Source of the DNA: Selenomonadales bacterium
GTDB lineage: Bacteria; Bacillota; Negativicutes; Sporomusales; UBA7701
Assembly (NCBI GenBank): GCA_029975165.1
Contig: JARKPR010000088.1
Coordinates: 124,001 to 188,000 of the forward strand
Length of the DNA stretch: 64,000 nt
Direction: 5' to 3'
Made by a program: the position numbers and the translations under genes. Each line of letters opens with the position of its first letter. Position 1 is the first letter of the stretch. This document shows positions 1 through 8,037 of this stretch, in pieces. The notes under the pieces are model-generated. The model worked only from the letters and a program-made list of their open reading frames with translations, was not told the DNA's origin and searched no databases.

Positions 1-93
1 AAGCACAGCCACCAATACGGCCATATGCAGCAGGAGACGCTTCACGCCGGCGGCGAATTCCTGTTCGGCGCCGGCCGGCCCGCCGCTATTCAT
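1..93 (-). CDS. atpI: ATP synthase subunit I (AtpI-like), N-terminal fragment
   Basis: Only the first 31 codons are in the window; the gene runs off the left edge. The start ATG at 91-93 lies inside the 3' end of the preceding atpZ-like gene, an 8-nt overlap typical of translational coupling. The visible residues are a short polar N-terminus (MNSGGPAGAEQ) followed by the beginning of a hydrophobic helix (LLLHMAVLVAVL). The position directly after AtpZ is where subunit I, a small membrane protein aiding c-ring assembly, is normally found. The call rests mainly on context, because too little protein is visible for a family match. Confidence 0.55.
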   Translation of the reverse strand, partial: MNSGGPAGAEQEFAAGVKRLLLHMAVLVAVL

Positions 94-301
94 CCCCGGC
101 AACTCGCTTGTAGGCCGACCAAAGCCCGGAAACGAGACCGAGCAAGGTGCCTATAACGGTCGCCCACGGGCTGGTGTCGAGCCAGTTGTCGATAAACCGT
201 CCGCCGAATAGGCCGACAGCCGCCGCCACCGCCATGCTGATGCCGACGTTGCCCACCGTCCCGAGCGCCGCGAGCAGCTGGCGCTTGTCATCCTGTTTCA
301 C
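86..301 (-). CDS. atpZ: AtpZ/AtpI family small membrane protein
   Basis: A 71-residue protein with a GTG start at 299-301, chosen because a GGGGGTGG ribosome site lies just upstream and the family is about 70-80 residues; an upstream in-frame start would add an unlikely tail. After a short charged N-terminus (KQDDKRQ) there are two hydrophobic segments, about residues 10-32 and 42-62, separated by a short loop with FIDNWLDTSPW. This is the two-helix AtpZ pattern. These proteins sit at the head of Firmicute F1Fo ATP synthase operons and are thought to assist ion (Mg/Ca) handling or rotor assembly. The next gene overlaps its end. Confidence 0.8.
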   Translation of the reverse strand: MKQDDKRQLLAALGTVGNVGISMAVAAAVGLFGGRFIDNWLDTSPWATVIGTLLGLVSGLWSAYKRVAGDE

Positions 302-423
302 CAGCCCACCCCCGTCCGTCCATGCAGATATTATCCCCGGCTTAACCGTAGCGGATGCGAACGGATGATATAAACAATATTTATGGCGCTCCCTTTGTGA
401 TAATGCTAACAATATAAGCAATA

Positions 424-453
424 TTTATACTTTTTCGCACGAAATCCTGCCAA
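424..453 (-). promoter_or_regulatory. Candidate sigma-A promoter for the atp operon
   Basis: On the minus strand TTGGCA (448-453) is followed after 18 bases by TATAAA (424-429), within an A+T-rich stretch unlike its surroundings. The rest of 302-577 holds no convincing gene. The box is about 120 bases upstream of atpZ. Confidence 0.5.
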
Positions 454-577
454 TCCAGCCAAATTAAAGATGGATTTTTGCCACCGAGACAATAGGCGGA
501 AATTTCTGTGATTTTCTGGCCGTTTCTTTCATTTACCCTGGCATATTTCTGACGATCGCCCGACCGCCGCCGGAGCC

Positions 578-1738
578 TCACCCGGAGGTGTAGGGCTCCG
601 GCTTGGCGGCCGCCAGGCCGTGTTTCCAGAGGAGGAAGTCGACGATGCGCCGGGCGGCCCGGCCGTCGCCGTACGGGTTGCAGGCGCTGGCCATCCGCCG
701 GTACTCGGCCTGGTCGACCAGCAGGCGGCGCGTCTCGTCGTAAACCCGCCGCCGGTCGGTGCCGACGAGCTTGACCGTCCCGGCGGCGAGCGCCTCGGGG
801 CGTTCGGTGGTGTCGCGCAGCACGAGGACGGGCTTGCCGAGCGAAGGGGCCTCCTCCTGGATGCCGCCGGAGTCGGTGAGCACCAGGTGGGAGCGGGCGA
901 TGAGGTTGGCGAACGGCTGATAGTCGAGCGGGTCGATGAGGTGGACCCGCGCCAGTCCGCCCAGCTCGGCGTTCACCACCTCGCGCACGCGGGGGTTCCT
1001 ATGTACGGGGAAGACGACCTCGACGTCGGCGAACTCGCCGACGATGTCCCTGAGCGCCTGGTAAACGTGGCGGAGCGGTTCGCCGAGGTTTTCGCGGCGG
1101 TGGGTCGTGACGAGGATAACCCGCCGGGAGCGGTAGTCGATGTCGGCCAGCGGCGGGACGGCGAATTCGTACCGGTCGTCGACCGTCGCCAGCAGGGCGT
1201 CGATGACGGTGTTGCCGGTGACGAAGACGGCGGCGGGGTCGACCGCTTCGGCCAGCAGGTTGTCGCGGGCGGTGGCCGTAGGGGCGAAGTGCAGGTCGGT
1301 CAGCGACCCGGTCAGCTTGCGGTTCATCTCCTCCGGGAAGGGGGAGAATTTGTTCCCCGTTCGCAGGCCGGCCTCGACGTGGCCGACGGCGATCCGGTGG
1401 TAGAAGGCGGCCAGCGAGCCGGCGAACGTCGTGGTCGTGTCGCCGTGGACGAGGACGATGTCGGGGCGCTCCGCGGCCAGCACGGTATTGAGGCCCTGCA
1501 GGGAACGGCAGGTGATGTCGAACAGTGTCTGCCCCTGGGCCATGATATCCAGGTCGTGGCCGGGGACGATGCCGAAGAGCTGCAGCACCTGGTCGAGCAT
1601 CTCGCGGTGCTGGGCGGTGACGGCGACGACCGGGGTTATCAGCCCCGGATGGCGGGAGAGCTCTAGCACCACCGGCGCCATCTTGATGGCCTCCGGGCGG
1701 GTGCCGAACACGGTCATGATCTTTAGCGGCGCAGCCAT
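578..1738 (-). CDS. wecB: UDP-N-acetylglucosamine 2-epimerase (non-hydrolysing)
   Basis: A 386-residue cytosolic enzyme that interconverts UDP-GlcNAc and UDP-ManNAc, supplying ManNAc units for surface glycans. Family motifs are visible in order: GTRPEAIKMA near residue 12, HGDTTTT near 98, HVEAGLRTG at 120, PFPEEMNR at 133, THRRENLGEP in the middle, and DSGGIQEEAPSLGKP with TERPE near the C-terminus. Length is normal for the family. The ATG is preceded by AGGAGGT at ideal spacing. It follows wecA by about 55 bases on the same strand, so the pair is probably co-transcribed for teichoic-acid-like or O-antigen/enterobacterial-common-antigen-like glycan synthesis. Confidence 0.93.
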   Translation of the reverse strand: MAAPLKIMTVFGTRPEAIKMAPVVLELSRHPGLITPVVAVTAQHREMLDQVLQLFGIVPGHDLDIMAQGQTLFDITCRSLQGLNTVLAAERPDIVLVHGDTTTTFAGSLAAFYHRIAVGHVEAGLRTGNKFSPFPEEMNRKLTGSLTDLHFAPTATARDNLLAEAVDPAAVFVTGNTVIDALLATVDDRYEFAVPPLADIDYRSRRVILVTTHRRENLGEPLRHVYQALRDIVGEFADVEVVFPVHRNPRVREVVNAELGGLARVHLIDPLDYQPFANLIARSHLVLTDSGGIQEEAPSLGKPVLVLRDTTERPEALAAGTVKLVGTDRRRVYDETRRLLVDQAEYRRMASACNPYGDGRAARRIVDFLLWKHGLAAAKPEPYTSG

Positions 1739-1763
1739 AATACCTCCTGTTAAATAGTGAGAA

Positions 1764-1783
1764 GGCAGGCCCTGCGGCCTGCC
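1764..1783 (-). terminator. GC-rich intercistronic hairpin between wecA and wecB
   Basis: Perfect 8-bp stem GGCAGGCC/GGCCTGCC with a 4-base loop. On the minus strand it is followed only by a weak pyrimidine run (TTCTC), so it may attenuate rather than end transcription into wecB. Confidence 0.4.
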
Positions 1784-1793
1784 CGATATTATC

Positions 1794-2822
1794 TTAATTG
1801 CTTCGCAGCGAACCGGTGTCCTTGAGGACGCCCACTTTTTTGGCTCCGAAAAAGGCCAGCGCCAACAGGAACAGGATAATCAACGCCCCGTATCCCTTGT
1901 TCACTTCCGTCAGCGCAATGGCGCTCAGCCCCAGGCAGCCGCTGATCACGTACATGAGCAGCACGGCCTGTTTCTGGGTGAGGCCCATCTCCAGCAGCCG
2001 GTGATGCAAGTGCCCTTTGTCGGGCTTGAAGATCGGCCGGCCGTTGGTGTAGCGGCGGATGATCGCGAAGGCGGTGTCCATGATCGGCAGCCCGAGGGCC
2101 ACGATCGGCACGACCAGCGCGATGGTGGCAGCGCTTTTCACCGTGCCGAGGATGGACACGGCCGCCAGCATGTACCCGAGGAACATGCTGCCGGTATCGC
2201 CCATGAAGATTTTCGCCGGGTTGAAGTTGTGCTGCAGAAAGCCGAGGGCGCTGCCGGCGAGGGCGGCGGTCAGGATAGCCACCGTCCAGAAGTTCTGCTG
2301 CAGGGCCACCAGCAGGATGGTGACGGAGGCGATCGTCGAAACGCCGGCCGCCAGGCCGTCCAGGCCGTCGATGAGGTTGAGGGTGTTGGTGAGGCCCACG
2401 ACCCACAGCACGGTGAGGGGAATGGACCAGTAGTGCAGGTAGATCATGTCGCCGAACGGGTTGGTGATCCACTCGATGCGCACGTTGAACAGCACCAGGA
2501 CCATCGCGGCGATGATCTGGCCGCCGAGCTTGGTCTTGGCCGACAGTTGCTTCATGTCGTCGATGATGCCGACAATCAGGATGAAGGTGCCGCCGACGAG
2601 CAGGCCGGCGATTTCATGGCTGATATGCATGCTGGCCAGCACAGCCAGGACGAAGGCCAAATAAATTGCCAGACCGCCCATACGGGGGATCGGTCTGGTA
2701 TGGACCTTGCGGGCGTCGGGAGCGTCGAGCGCCCCGGCTCTTATGGCGAAGTCCTTGACATGAGGCGTGATGAAATAAGCCACAATCAAGGCGACGGTAA
2801 AAGCGAAAACATAGATTTGCAT
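1794..2822 (-). CDS. wecA: Undecaprenyl-phosphate GlcNAc-1-phosphate transferase (MraY/WecA/TagO family)
   Basis: A 342-residue polytopic membrane protein that transfers a sugar-1-phosphate from a UDP-sugar to undecaprenyl phosphate, the first lipid-linked step of surface glycan synthesis. Visible motifs are the DD pair at residues 88-89 (IIDDMKQL), NLIDGLDGLAAG at 149-160, NPAKIFMGDTGSMFLGY in the middle, and KGHLHHRLLEMGL, whose His-rich loop marks the WecA/TagO branch rather than MraY. Roughly ten hydrophobic helices are apparent. The start ATG has GAGGTGAT just upstream. A strong promoter lies at 2890-2918. GlcNAc as substrate is inferred from the family and from the neighbouring wecB. 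Confidence 0.9.
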   Translation of the reverse strand: MQIYVFAFTVALIVAYFITPHVKDFAIRAGALDAPDARKVHTRPIPRMGGLAIYLAFVLAVLASMHISHEIAGLLVGGTFILIVGIIDDMKQLSAKTKLGGQIIAAMVLVLFNVRIEWITNPFGDMIYLHYWSIPLTVLWVVGLTNTLNLIDGLDGLAAGVSTIASVTILLVALQQNFWTVAILTAALAGSALGFLQHNFNPAKIFMGDTGSMFLGYMLAAVSILGTVKSAATIALVVPIVALGLPIMDTAFAIIRRYTNGRPIFKPDKGHLHHRLLEMGLTQKQAVLLMYVISGCLGLSAIALTEVNKGYGALIILFLLALAFFGAKKVGVLKDTGSLRSN

Positions 2823-2889
2823 GCTTCATCACCTCATTTTCCGGGGAAAAAATTTATTAATTAGTACTTGCACGCAAACATCATTAGCT

Positions 2890-2918
2890 ATTTTATCTCA
2901 GTATGAAAAACTTGTCAA
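2890..2918 (-). promoter_or_regulatory. Strong sigma-A promoter for wecA
   Basis: Minus strand TTGACA (2913-2918), 17-base spacer, TAAAAT (2890-2895). It is about 70 bases upstream of the wecA start. A weaker TTGACA-17-CATATC pair lies at 2973-3001. Confidence 0.75.
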
Positions 2919-3197
2919 ACACCATATAAGGGGAAAACGCCTGGTATCTTTAGTATTTTCCACGCCACACAGGATATGCATGGAATACAACAATATGTCA
3001 AGCCCGTTCGGCCTGTAAGGCCCAATAGCCCTCGCGGCCGGGCCCGGCGAGCGCCTTTCCGCATGTGGCCCCAAGTCCCCGGCCCGGTAGCGGATATACT
3101 TTCGGGCGATATAAAGCATTCGCCCCCGTGGGCCGATTTTCCTCTTTATGTTGACCAATTTATGTTGACAAAGCACTGGCGAATTCTTGCCGGGCGT

Positions 3198-3232
3198 AAA
3201 AAAGAAAGCGGCCGGCGCTAGCCGCACCGGCC
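3198..3232 (-). terminator. Intrinsic terminator after the leuD operon
   Basis: Stem GGCCGGTGC/GCGCCGGCC (one wobble) with a 5-base loop, followed on the minus strand by GCTTTCTTTTTT. It lies beyond repeat copy A, about 220 bases after the leuD stop. Confidence 0.75.
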
Positions 3233-3250
3233 CTGTAGTGCTTTTTATAC

Positions 3251-3434
3251 GGGCCGCTCAGAAGGCCCCAGATGCAAGGCGCACCGGAAGAGCGCGGTAC
3301 CGTTTCCTCCGCGACCAAGTATGTATACCTGGTTTGCAGAGGCACGGTGTAACAGCATCGCAAGCGTACTGCGGGGTGTACGCAAGCAAGCGCTCTGAGG
3401 AGCAACGCCGCAGATGGGGCCTTATGGGCGGCCC
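3251..3434. repeat. Dispersed structured repeat, copy A
   Basis: Outer arms GGGCCGCTCAGAAGGCCCC (3251-3269) and GGGGCCTTATGGGCGGCCC (3416-3434) pair at 17 of 19 positions. Inside are the family-conserved blocks CAGATGCAAGGCGCACCGG, AGAGCGC/GCGCTCT, a GTACGC hairpin and GAGCAACGCCGCAGATGGG, shared almost identically with copy B. Relative to copy B it carries about 65 extra bases (about 3297-3363) with its own dyads (ACCGT/ACGGT and a GTATGTATAC core). It begins about 20 bases after the leuD stop. Confidence 0.8.
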
Positions 3435-3453
3435 CCCAGTAACCGAGATAAGC

Positions 3454-3954
3454 TTATTGGCCGTATTGCTCCTTGATCATCGGCTTTATCCCGCCGCTGG
3501 CCAGTATTTCCATCACATACGGCGACAGCGGCTGGGCCGTGGCGCCCTTGCCGGTCGTGTCGTTCGTGACGTCGCCGGTGGTAAGGTCGATCTTGACGGT
3601 GTCGCCCTGCTTGACCATGTCGGCGATGCCGGGGCAGACCACGAGGGGTATCCCGAGGTTGATGGCGTTGCGGTAGAAGATGCGGCCGAACGAGTCGGCG
3701 AGGATGGCCCCCACCCCGACGGTCTTCAAGGTGACGGCGGCGTGCTCGCGGCTGGAGCCGCAGCCGAAGTTGGCAGCGGCGACGATGATGTCGCCCGGCT
3801 TGACTTCCTTGACGAACGAGGGGTCGGCGCCCTGCATGGCATGCTCGGCCACCTTGTCGGGGTCGGTGAGGTCGAGGTACTGGCCGGGATAAATCTGGTC
3901 GGTGCTGATGTTGGTCCCGAAGACGAAGGCTTTACCGCGGATGACGTTTTGCAT
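3454..3954 (-). CDS. leuD: Aconitase-superfamily hydro-lyase, small subunit (LeuD/DmdB type)
   Basis: A 166-residue small (swivel-domain) subunit that pairs with the preceding LeuC-type protein. The substrate-recognition loop GCGSSREHA is at residues 64-72, and length matches the archaeal/clostridial LeuD class. The family isomerises or dehydrates 2-/3-alkylmalates (isopropylmalate, citramalate, 2,3-dimethylmalate) or hydrates maleate. It is last in an operon with a dicarboxylate carrier and a LarA racemase under a sigma-54 promoter, with no leuA or leuB nearby, so a catabolic hydroxyacid substrate is more likely than leucine synthesis. That is inference. The symbol marks the family, not a proven reaction. 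Start follows a GGGGGGAGA-type ribosome site. Confidence 0.8.
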   Translation of the reverse strand: MQNVIRGKAFVFGTNISTDQIYPGQYLDLTDPDKVAEHAMQGADPSFVKEVKPGDIIVAAANFGCGSSREHAAVTLKTVGVGAILADSFGRIFYRNAINLGIPLVVCPGIADMVKQGDTVKIDLTTGDVTNDTTGKGATAQPLSPYVMEILASGGIKPMIKEQYGQ

Positions 3955-3966
3955 GTTCTCTCCCCC

Positions 3967-5220
3967 CTACTCCAGGTAGTCTGCCGGATTGACGATTTTG
4001 CCCTTCAGGGCGGCGGCGGCGACGGAGGCCGGCGAGGCGACGAAAATCTCCGCCTTGTTGTGGCCCATCCGTCCGGGGAAGTTGCGGCTCGACGCCGTGA
4101 TGCACGTTTCGCCGTTGGCCAGCATCCCCTGGTGGGTGCCGAGGCAGGCGGCGCAGCCGGGCGTCACGAACGTCGCCCCTGCTTCGACAAGCGTCTGGAT
4201 GTAGCCTTTGGCCATCGCTTCGAGGAATACGCCTTTCGAGGCCGGCACGACGATGAAGCGGGTGCGGGGGTTGATATGCTTGCCCTTGAGGATGCGGGCC
4301 GCCACGGCGATGTCTTCCACCCGGCCGCCGGTACAGGTGCCGAGGAAAGCCTGGTTGACGGGCTTGCCGGCGTATTCGGTGACGTCGAAGACGTTGTCGA
4401 CGCTGTGGGGGGCGGCGACTTGCGGCTTGAGGCCGGAGACGTCGAAGGTATGCTCGGCGGCGTACTTGTAGCCGGGGTCGGTGGTGAAGATTTCGTAGTC
4501 CTGTTTGACCTTGTCCTTGAGGAAGGCGAGGGTGATCTCGTCCGGCTGGATATAGGCGGTCTTGGCACCCATCTCGGTGGTCATGTTGCACAGCGCCATG
4601 CGCTCGGAAATGTTGAGCTCCTTGAGCACCGGGCCGGTGAATTCCACGCCGCGGTATACGCCGTAGTCGGCGCCGAGCATGCCGATGACCTTGAGGATGA
4701 CGTCCTTGGCGAACACGCCCTTGGGCAGCTTGCCCTCGAGGTTGATGCGGATTATTTCCGGCACCCGGAACCACAGCTGGCCGGTCATCATGATGATCGC
4801 GCAGTCGGTGGCCCCCACGCCGGTGCCGAAGGCGCCGAACGCGCCGTGGGTGGTGGTGTGGGAGTCGGTGACGACCAGCACCATGCCGGGGCGAACGAGC
4901 CCTTTATCCGCCAGTATCTGGTGGCATACCCCCTGGTCGACGTCCATCAGCAAGTCGATGCCCTGGTCCCAGCAGAATTCGCGGAATTGCTTCTGGTTGT
5001 CGGCCTGCATGATCGTCGAGGCGGGGGCATAGTGGTCCAGAAACATGACGATCTTGCTCGGGTCGTACACCTTTTTGCCGCCCATCTCGAAGAAGGAGCG
5101 GACGGTCTGCAGGTACAGATCGTTGATGCCGGCCAGGTCAACCTTGCAGTTGACGATTTCGCCGGTCGTCACGGTTGTCTTGCCGGCCGCCTTGGCGAGG
5201 ATCTTCTCTATCGCATGCAT
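3967..5220 (-). CDS. leuC: Aconitase-superfamily hydro-lyase, large subunit (LeuC/DmdA type)
   Basis: A 417-residue catalytic subunit binding a [4Fe-4S] cluster. The three cluster cysteines are visible at about residues 296 (GTCTGGR), 356 and 359 (GCAACLG). The active-site segment TDSHTTTHGAFGAFGTG is at about 118-134. Length fits the short archaeal-type LeuC/DmdA class rather than the about 470-residue E. coli LeuC. It ends 12 bases before leuD and starts 16 bases after the larA-like gene, so the genes are one unit. Known relatives act on isopropylmalate, homoaconitate, citramalate, 2,3-dimethylmalate or maleate. The sequence alone does not choose among them. Confidence 0.82.
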   Translation of the reverse strand: MHAIEKILAKAAGKTTVTTGEIVNCKVDLAGINDLYLQTVRSFFEMGGKKVYDPSKIVMFLDHYAPASTIMQADNQKQFREFCWDQGIDLLMDVDQGVCHQILADKGLVRPGMVLVVTDSHTTTHGAFGAFGTGVGATDCAIIMMTGQLWFRVPEIIRINLEGKLPKGVFAKDVILKVIGMLGADYGVYRGVEFTGPVLKELNISERMALCNMTTEMGAKTAYIQPDEITLAFLKDKVKQDYEIFTTDPGYKYAAEHTFDVSGLKPQVAAPHSVDNVFDVTEYAGKPVNQAFLGTCTGGRVEDIAVAARILKGKHINPRTRFIVVPASKGVFLEAMAKGYIQTLVEAGATFVTPGCAACLGTHQGMLANGETCITASSRNFPGRMGHNKAEIFVASPASVAAAALKGKIVNPADYLE

Positions 5221-5236
5221 TGCTCTCTCTCCCCCG

Positions 5237-6499
5237 TTATTTGTTGATCGGCACGGTGATGCTGCCCTGCGGCATGAGGATGACCCGCGGATTGGGCCCT
5301 AGCTTGGCCGTAGCCATGCGGATGGCCTCGTCGATGCTTGCGGCCGGGGTGAAGAGGAGGGTCTTGGCCAGTTCGGGCTTCAGGCAGGAGACGAGGATGA
5401 ATTCCGCCCTCTTCATCAGCCTGGTGACGGCGTACGCTTTGTGGGCGCCGATTTCGAAGTTGGCTCTGAGGGCCTGCTCCACCTCGTCCGGCGTCCGGTA
5501 CTTGCACATCGTTTCTTCGTACATCGCCGAGCCGCTGCCTTCGATGCACTCGCCGAGGATGATGACGACCCCGCCCTGGCGCACCGCCCCCCAGGCGTTG
5601 TCCATCGTCTTTTGCAGCTGGTAGACGTTGATGTCCTTGGGGTAGCCGCCGCAGGTAGCGATGACGAGGTCGGCCGGCTCGGGCACCGCCGTGCCGTACA
5701 CGCTGTCCACGAACGCGCATGCTTCGAGGTGGGCTTTGACGTAGTCGCCGGCGAAGACGCCGAGGAATTCGAATTTCTCGTTGAGGACGACGTTGAGCAG
5801 GAAGTCGGGCCGGCACATCTCCGCCCCTTCCACCTGGTCGTGATAGACGGGGTTGCCCTCCAGCCGGCCGATGACGGCGTTCTCGTCGAACATCATGCTG
5901 TGGTTCTTGCGGATGGTCTCGTGCTTGGCCACGCCGGGCAGCATCGCCTTGCGGCCGCCGCCAAAGCCGGAAAAGAAGTGGTGGACGACGCTGCCGGTGC
6001 AGACGATGCGGTCGGCGTCGACGACGCGTTTGTTGAACGCCACCGGCGTGCCGCGGGCGGTGGTGCCCATTTCGACGAACTCGTCCTTTTTGGCGTTGCT
6101 GTTGTACATTTTCACCCGCTTGGCGACGTCGGCGCCCACGGCCTCGGCCATCTCGGCCTCGGTCATGTCGCGGTGGGTGCCGAGGGCGAAGACGATGAAC
6201 ATGTCTTTGTCAGGCACGCCGACGGCGTTGAGCTCGTCGAGGAGGATGGGCATGAAGACGTGGCTGTTGGCCACCCTGGTCGGGTCGTTGACGATGAAGC
6301 ACACCGTTTCGCCGGGTTTGACGATTTCCCTGAGCGGCGCCGAGGCGATCGGCTTGCGGATGGCCTCGCGGATGACGGCCGCCGGGTCGGGAAGCACCGG
6401 AGCGGTCTTGATCTTCAGCTCGCCGATGACGAGTGAAGGATCGAGGGGGAATTTGACGTACTCTTTACCGTACTTCATGCTGTATTCCTTGGTTGCCAC
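5237..6499 (-). CDS. larA: Nickel-dependent 2-hydroxyacid racemase, LarA family
   Basis: A 420-residue DUF2088/LarA protein starting at GTG (6497-6499), chosen because GGGAG lies 7 bases upstream; a longer in-frame start would read into the previous intergenic gap. LarA enzymes invert 2-hydroxyacids with the nickel-pincer nucleotide cofactor. The key residues line up with Lactobacillus plantarum LarA: GTHR (His109), VVHHFFSGFG (His173/174) and GGRKAMLPGV (Lys184, pincer attachment). Homologues act on lactate, malate, phenyllactate and other hydroxyacids, so the substrate is open. The cofactor-making LarB, LarC and LarE are not in this window and must be encoded elsewhere. Same operon as the DASS carrier and LeuCD-like pair. 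Confidence 0.85.
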   Translation of the reverse strand: MATKEYSMKYGKEYVKFPLDPSLVIGELKIKTAPVLPDPAAVIREAIRKPIASAPLREIVKPGETVCFIVNDPTRVANSHVFMPILLDELNAVGVPDKDMFIVFALGTHRDMTEAEMAEAVGADVAKRVKMYNSNAKKDEFVEMGTTARGTPVAFNKRVVDADRIVCTGSVVHHFFSGFGGGRKAMLPGVAKHETIRKNHSMMFDENAVIGRLEGNPVYHDQVEGAEMCRPDFLLNVVLNEKFEFLGVFAGDYVKAHLEACAFVDSVYGTAVPEPADLVIATCGGYPKDINVYQLQKTMDNAWGAVRQGGVVIILGECIEGSGSAMYEETMCKYRTPDEVEQALRANFEIGAHKAYAVTRLMKRAEFILVSCLKPELAKTLLFTPAASIDEAIRMATAKLGPNPRVILMPQGSITVPINK

Positions 6500-6533
6500 T
6501 TTATCACTCCCTTTATTTTTTGGCGGTCGCCGC

Positions 6534-7940
6534 TTACCAGAGGCCGGCAACCTTCCACCAGATACTGCCGAGGCCGACGAAGATGATGAGGTTGATGACC
6601 GACATGATAAAGCCGATTTTCCACCAGTCTCCCTGGGTGATGTAGCCTGCGCCGAAGAAGATGGGCGCCGGGCCGGTCGCGTAGTGGGTCAGGCCGCCGA
6701 ACAGGGCGGAGATGACGCCGAGGCTCATGGCCGCGAGGAAGGGCGGCGCGCCGGCGGCGACGGACACGGCCAGGAAGGCGGCGTACATGGCGGTGACGTG
6801 GGCCGAGAGGCTGGCGAAGGCGTAGTGGGAGTACATGTAGACGAGCAGCAGGACGATGAGGGCCGCCTCCCAGGAGAAGCCGGCCAGCGAGGCGCCGATG
6901 AGCTTGGCGAACCAGCCGATGAAGCCGACTTTGTCGAGGGCCCCGGCAAGGCTGATCAGGCCGCCCATCCAGATGAGGGTGTCCCAGGCGCCTTTTTCCT
7001 CAAGCACGTCTTTCCATTCGAGCGCCTGGCCGAGCAGCATGATGCCGACGCAGACAATGGCGGCGACGGTGGCGTCGATTTTCGTGTAGGACGAGGTGCT
7101 CCAGAGCAGCAGGGCGAGGATGAAGGTGCCGGCGACCACTTTTTCGCCCCAGGAGGTCGGACCCATCTTTTCAATTTCCTCATGGGCGATGACTTTGGCT
7201 TGCGGGGTCTTGGTGATTTCCGGCGGGTAAAGCTTGTAGATGATCCAGGGGGCGATGGCCAGGGCGAGCAGGCCGGGCAGGACGCCGGCGAGGGCCCACG
7301 TGCCCCAGCTGATCTGCACCTTGGAGGTCTGCAGGGCGAGCGCGGCGACGAGCGAGTTGGGGGCGACCGAGGTCAGGAACATCGCCGAGGTGATGGTGTT
7401 GGCCTGGAAGGTGCTCTTCATGAGGTAAGCGCCGATCTTGCGGGAGGTGTCGCCCGGCTCGGAGCCGAAGGCCGACGACAGGCTGCGGACGATGGGGTAG
7501 AGGATGCCGCCGCCGCGGGCGGTGTTCGAGGGCGTGGCTGGCGAGATGATGAAGTCGCTGAGGGCCAGGGCGTAGGCCAGCTTGAGCGAGCTGTCGCCGA
7601 TGGCGGCCATGATCTTGTAGGCGATGCGGCGGCCGAGGCCTGTTTTTACGAAGCCTTTGGCAAAAATGAAGGCCGATACGATCAACCACATGGTGGTGTT
7701 GCCGAAGCCGGCGAGGATTTCGGCCGGCTTGAGCACGCCGAGCAGGCCGGCGAGGCCGAGGCCGATGAAGGCGATGGCGCCGATCGGCAGGGGCTGGAGA
7801 ATGAAGCCGAGGATGGTGGCGACGAAGATGGCGAAAAGATGCCACGCGGGCAGCTTGAGGCCGGCGGGAACGGGCAGGAACCAGATAACGACGCCTACTG
7901 CGACGGCAATTAATCCATTGCGTAAATTTTTGTTCATCAT
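6534..7940 (-). CDS. DASS (SLC13/CitT) family di-/tricarboxylate carrier
   Basis: A 468-residue inner-membrane carrier with about 12 hydrophobic segments. The SNT signature (ATPSNTARGG, residues 136-143) of divalent-anion:sodium symporters is present, and the second repeat carries YATGPAPIFFG near residue 420. The family imports malate, succinate, citrate, tartrate or 2-oxoglutarate, by sodium symport or exchange. It is the first gene of the operon with larA and leuCD, 35 bases downstream of the predicted transcription start of a sigma-54 promoter, so it probably brings in the substrate for these enzymes. Two adjacent ATG codons follow AGGAGG; either could be used. Confidence 0.88.
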   Translation of the reverse strand: MMNKNLRNGLIAVAVGVVIWFLPVPAGLKLPAWHLFAIFVATILGFILQPLPIGAIAFIGLGLAGLLGVLKPAEILAGFGNTTMWLIVSAFIFAKGFVKTGLGRRIAYKIMAAIGDSSLKLAYALALSDFIISPATPSNTARGGGILYPIVRSLSSAFGSEPGDTSRKIGAYLMKSTFQANTITSAMFLTSVAPNSLVAALALQTSKVQISWGTWALAGVLPGLLALAIAPWIIYKLYPPEITKTPQAKVIAHEEIEKMGPTSWGEKVVAGTFILALLLWSTSSYTKIDATVAAIVCVGIMLLGQALEWKDVLEEKGAWDTLIWMGGLISLAGALDKVGFIGWFAKLIGASLAGFSWEAALIVLLLVYMYSHYAFASLSAHVTAMYAAFLAVSVAAGAPPFLAAMSLGVISALFGGLTHYATGPAPIFFGAGYITQGDWWKIGFIMSVINLIIFVGLGSIWWKVAGLW

Positions 7941-7985
7941 ATTCCCTCCTCTTTAATCTTATTATTGGCCCCCCCTGTTGATTAA

Positions 7986-8001
7986 TGCAAATGCCGTGCC
8001 A
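7986..8001 (-). promoter_or_regulatory. Sigma-54 (-24/-12) promoter of the DASS-larA-leuCD operon
   Basis: Minus strand TGGCACGGCATTTGCA: GG and GC are exactly 10 bases apart and the flanking bases match the TGGCAC-N4-TTGCA consensus. Transcription would start near 7975, ahead of the DASS start at 7940. The divergent neighbour encodes a sigma-54 activator. Confidence 0.88.
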
Positions 8002-8037
8002 AAAACAGCGGCGCGGATTCAGGCGGCTTTGGGCCGG

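Larger units (their letters stand above)
2823..3453. other. 631-base gap without a gene between leuD and wecA
   Basis: The gap holds, from right to left, repeat copy A (3251-3434), an intrinsic terminator for the leuD operon (3198-3232), a short direct repeat TTTATGTTGAC (about 3146 and 3161), a G+C-rich dyad region (3010-3130), a weak promoter-like pair at 2973-3001 and the wecA promoter. Open frames here have no ribosome site or recognisable protein. The 3010-3130 part could be an untranslated leader but shows no class recognised here. Confidence 0.6.

Noticed and set aside
381-581. 66-codon minus-strand frame upstream of atpZ
   Set aside because: It overlaps the A+T-rich promoter region, has no ribosome site and no recognisable protein.
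3010-3130. Riboswitch or structured leader upstream of wecA
   Set aside because: G+C-rich dyads exist but no known riboswitch core could be recognised; the wecA promoter lies downstream, so the region would not be in its leader.
2898-3227. 109-codon minus-strand frame in the wecA-leuD gap
   Set aside because: It crosses a terminator and the wecA promoter, has no ribosome site, and the protein is unlike any family.
3454-5220. LeuC/LeuD as part of leucine synthesis
   Set aside because: No leuA or leuB neighbour, and sigma-54/LarA/DASS context argues for a catabolic role; kept only as the family name.
3187-5247. Very long plus-strand frame antisense to leuD/leuC
   Set aside because: High-G+C codon use of the real genes leaves long stop-free frames on the opposite strand; Gly/Val/Asp/His-rich protein without domains.
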